7,188 bases of DNA from positions 1-7,188 of the forward strand of contig JAITBV010000080.1 of NCBI GenBank assembly GCA_031283395.1, read 5' to 3'. This stretch comes from Candidatus Adiutrix sp. (GTDB lineage: Bacteria > Desulfobacterota > Desulfarculia > Adiutricales > Adiutricaceae). How positions within the stretch are numbered: position 1 is the first letter of the stretch; the number at the start of each line of letters is the position of its first letter. A program made the position numbers and the translations under genes. The notes beneath the pieces are model-generated. The model had not been told where the DNA came from. It made no database searches and saw only the letters and a program-made list of their open reading frames with translations. This document shows, piece by piece, positions 4,092 through 7,188 of the stretch.

Positions 4092-6115
4092 TGTCTGATC
4101 GCAGAAATAACAGTAAAATTTTTAAGGTGGCCGGGCTTTGGTGGCTTTTCTGGCTTATGGCCTCCGCCGCCTGCCTGCCCGTGACCACCAGGTCCTCCTC
4201 CGGCCCGGCCGACGGCGGGAGCCAGTCTCTCCTGAGCCAGGCCGAGGCGGCCTATGCCCAGGGCCAGTTCGGCCCGGCCACGGATTATTACCGCCAATTC
4301 CTGGCCGGGGAACCCGAGTCCCCCCGCCTGGAAGCCGTTTGGGCCTCTTATGGCCTGGCCGCGGAAAAGGCCGGCCGGTTTGAAGAGGCGGCCCTGGCTT
4401 ATGAGCGGCTATTAAACCTCTTCCCGGCCGGTGAATTTGCCGGCGAGGCCCGGTTCAGGCTGGTGTCCGTCCACTTGGCGGCCGGAAAGGGCGCCGCGGC
4501 CGAGGAACTGGCCGGCCAGCTCCTGGCCGCCGAGACCGACCCCCGGCGTCGGGCGGACCTCGGTCTGGCTCTGGGGCGGGCCCGCTGGCTGAACGGAAAA
4601 TACCGGGAGGCGGCCGAAAATTTTCTGGAGGTTTGGAAACAGAAGCCCGGCCAGGCCAGGCGGGAGGCGGCCCGGAATGGAGTCCTGGGCAGCCTGGCCC
4701 GCCTGGACTACCAAAACCTGGCAGCCATCCAGCAGAGCTCCGGGCGGGATTTCCCCGGGCCTGAGGCCACTTACCTTCTGCTCTACCAAACGGCCGCGGC
4801 CGGCCACCAGGATCACGCCGGGGCCATGGCCGACTATTTCCGGCTCCATTACAGTGAAAGTCCCCTTCTGCCCCAGGCCGAGGCCGTGGTCCAGGCCCTG
4901 GCGGCCAAGGCGTCCCTGCCGGCCCCGGCCTTCGGGGCCGGCTATGATCCGCGGGCGGAGATGGCGGCCATCCTGGCCCCCGCCCCCCCGGAAGGGGGCC
5001 TGCCGGGCCTGGGGCTGCCGCCCGGCGGGGTGACTCTGGCCGTCCTACTGCCCTTGAGCGACAAGAAGGGGGCCTCCCAGTTCGCCCGGGAAGTGTCCAG
5101 GGGCCTGGAACTGGCGGTCAAGGAATTGGCCCCCGGCCGGGTGGGCCTGACCGTCCTGGATACGGGCGGGAGCCCGGATCAGGCGGCCCGGCATTTCGCC
5201 CAGGTCGCCGCCGACCCGCTGGTGCTGGCGGTCGTGGGCCCCATTCTGCGCGAGGAAGCCGCGGCCGCGGCCGAGGCCGCCGGCCGGACCGACCTGCCTC
5301 TCATGGTCATCAGCCAGGCCCCGGACCTGCCCCGGCTGGGGCCCAATATCTTCAGGCTTTTTTTGACGCCCGGCCATCAGGCCGAGGCCCTGGCCCGCCA
5401 CGCGGTCCGGACCCGGAACCACCAGGCCCTGGGCGTGGTTTATCCTGACGACAATTACGGACGGGTCGTTTGGTCCGCCTTTCAGGCCGAGGCCACCAGG
5501 CTGGGCGCCCGGGTGACGGTGACCGACAGTTACAGCCCCAAAAACCCCGACCTGGAAGCCGTGGCGGCCCGCCTGACCGGCGGCAAGGCCGCCCGCCGGG
5601 TCTCCACCGACTATCAGGCCAAGATGGACTGCACCGTCATGTATCTGCCGGACTCGCCCGGTCCCGTGGCCCAGTTTTTACCCCTCCTGGCCTTTCACGA
5701 TGTCACCAGGATGCCCTTTCTGGGCTCGTCTCTTTGGCTGGACGATCCGAATTTCCTGGCCGGCTCGGCCCGTTACCTGCAAGGCGCGGTCATCCCCGCG
5801 CCCCTCAGCGATTTGAGCCAGCGGCCGGAGAGCCGGCGTTTCTTCGACAGCTTCACTCGGGCCTACGGCCACGCCCCCGGCCAGTTCGCCGCCTATGGCT
5901 ACGATGCGGGGCAGGCCATCATCCGGGCTATGGGCCAGGGGGCCGGCAGCCGCGAGGCCCTGCGCCAGACCCTGGCCCTGGGCGGCCAGACGCCCGGGGC
6001 CACCGGGCCTTTCAGTTTCGACCAGAACGGAGAATATCAAGTTGAGCCGGCCCTTTTGACCATCCAGGAGCGGGATTTCGTCCTGTTGCGGGAGCCGGGC
6101 CCTTTCGTCCCTTAA
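4091..6115 (+). CDS. TPR / periplasmic-binding-fold lipoprotein (penicillin-binding protein activator type)
   Basis: A 674-residue exported protein. The N-terminus has basic residues (R4, R5, K9, K12), a hydrophobic stretch rich in Trp and Leu (13-23) and a lipobox-like SAAC, with C28 as the likely lipidated cysteine. Residues about 47-270 are helical tetratricopeptide-like repeats, for example AEAAYAQGQFGPATDYYRQFL and the segment around GRFEEAALAYERLL. From V314 (VTLAVLLPLSDKKG) to the end is a type I periplasmic-binding fold with VVGPI, VISQAPDLP and VVYPDDNYGR. The same order, TPR then Peripla_BP_6/LppC, is found in LpoA (678 residues in E. coli), which activates a peptidoglycan synthase. 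A ligand-sensing or transport role is possible instead. The GTG start shares one base with the cheZ TAG stop and has no Shine-Dalgarno, so translation is probably coupled. The next in-frame ATG (4157) would destroy the signal peptide. Confidence 0.85.
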   Translation: MSDRRNNSKIFKVAGLWWLFWLMASAACLPVTTRSSSGPADGGSQSLLSQAEAAYAQGQFGPATDYYRQFLAGEPESPRLEAVWASYGLAAEKAGRFEEAALAYERLLNLFPAGEFAGEARFRLVSVHLAAGKGAAAEELAGQLLAAETDPRRRADLGLALGRARWLNGKYREAAENFLEVWKQKPGQARREAARNGVLGSLARLDYQNLAAIQQSSGRDFPGPEATYLLLYQTAAAGHQDHAGAMADYFRLHYSESPLLPQAEAVVQALAAKASLPAPAFGAGYDPRAEMAAILAPAPPEGGLPGLGLPPGGVTLAVLLPLSDKKGASQFAREVSRGLELAVKELAPGRVGLTVLDTGGSPDQAARHFAQVAADPLVLAVVGPILREEAAAAAEAAGRTDLPLMVISQAPDLPRLGPNIFRLFLTPGHQAEALARHAVRTRNHQALGVVYPDDNYGRVVWSAFQAEATRLGARVTVTDSYSPKNPDLEAVAARLTGGKAARRVSTDYQAKMDCTVMYLPDSPGPVAQFLPLLAFHDVTRMPFLGSSLWLDDPNFLAGSARYLQGAVIPAPLSDLSQRPESRRFFDSFTRAYGHAPGQFAAYGYDAGQAIIRAMGQGAGSREALRQTLALGGQTPGATGPFSFDQNGEYQVEPALLTIQERDFVLLREPGPFVP

Positions 6116-7188
<1,073 letters not shown>

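Overview
The window looks like a piece of chromosome from a GC-rich Gram-negative bacterium. A deltaproteobacterial (Desulfobacterota-type) host is my best guess, from the long cheZ-like gene, the TPR plus periplasmic-binding lipoprotein, and the strongly C/G-ending codons. That placement is inference from memory of such genomes, not a search. It holds seven protein genes; two are cut by the window edges. I saw no rRNA, tRNA, CRISPR array or insertion sequence.

Left part (1-1065, minus strand): an arsenic operon, arsR then arsM. arsM runs off the left edge. The promoter is well formed (TTGACA, 17 bp, AATAAT). A 20-bp dyad covers its -10 box, as expected for an ArsR operator. The predicted transcription start falls on the arsR ATG, so the mRNA may be leaderless. 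arsR and arsM overlap by ATGA. This block uses more A/T-ending codons than the rest of the window.

Middle (1066-1925, plus strand): a divergent single gene with its own promoter and a strong ribosome binding site. It encodes a 243-residue protein whose two ends resemble, from memory, the RhiA-like family of unknown function.

Right part (1926-7188, plus strand): a tightly packed row of four genes behind a good promoter at 1928-1956. First comes a 105-residue protein, possibly a degenerate PilZ-like barrel, after a structured leader of about 113 nt. Then comes a 547-residue CheZ (CheY-P phosphatase) with its catalytic Asp/Gln and C-terminal CheY-binding peptide intact. Its four-helix core is split by an insert of about 235 residues, which holds a globular segment and an (EPxPxx)6 linker. 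A TPR/periplasmic-binding lipoprotein of the penicillin-binding-protein-activator type follows, starting on the last base of the cheZ stop codon. Last is enolase (eno), 39 bp further on and cut by the right edge. The row joins chemotaxis signal termination, envelope maintenance and glycolysis. Co-transcription is suggested by spacing only.
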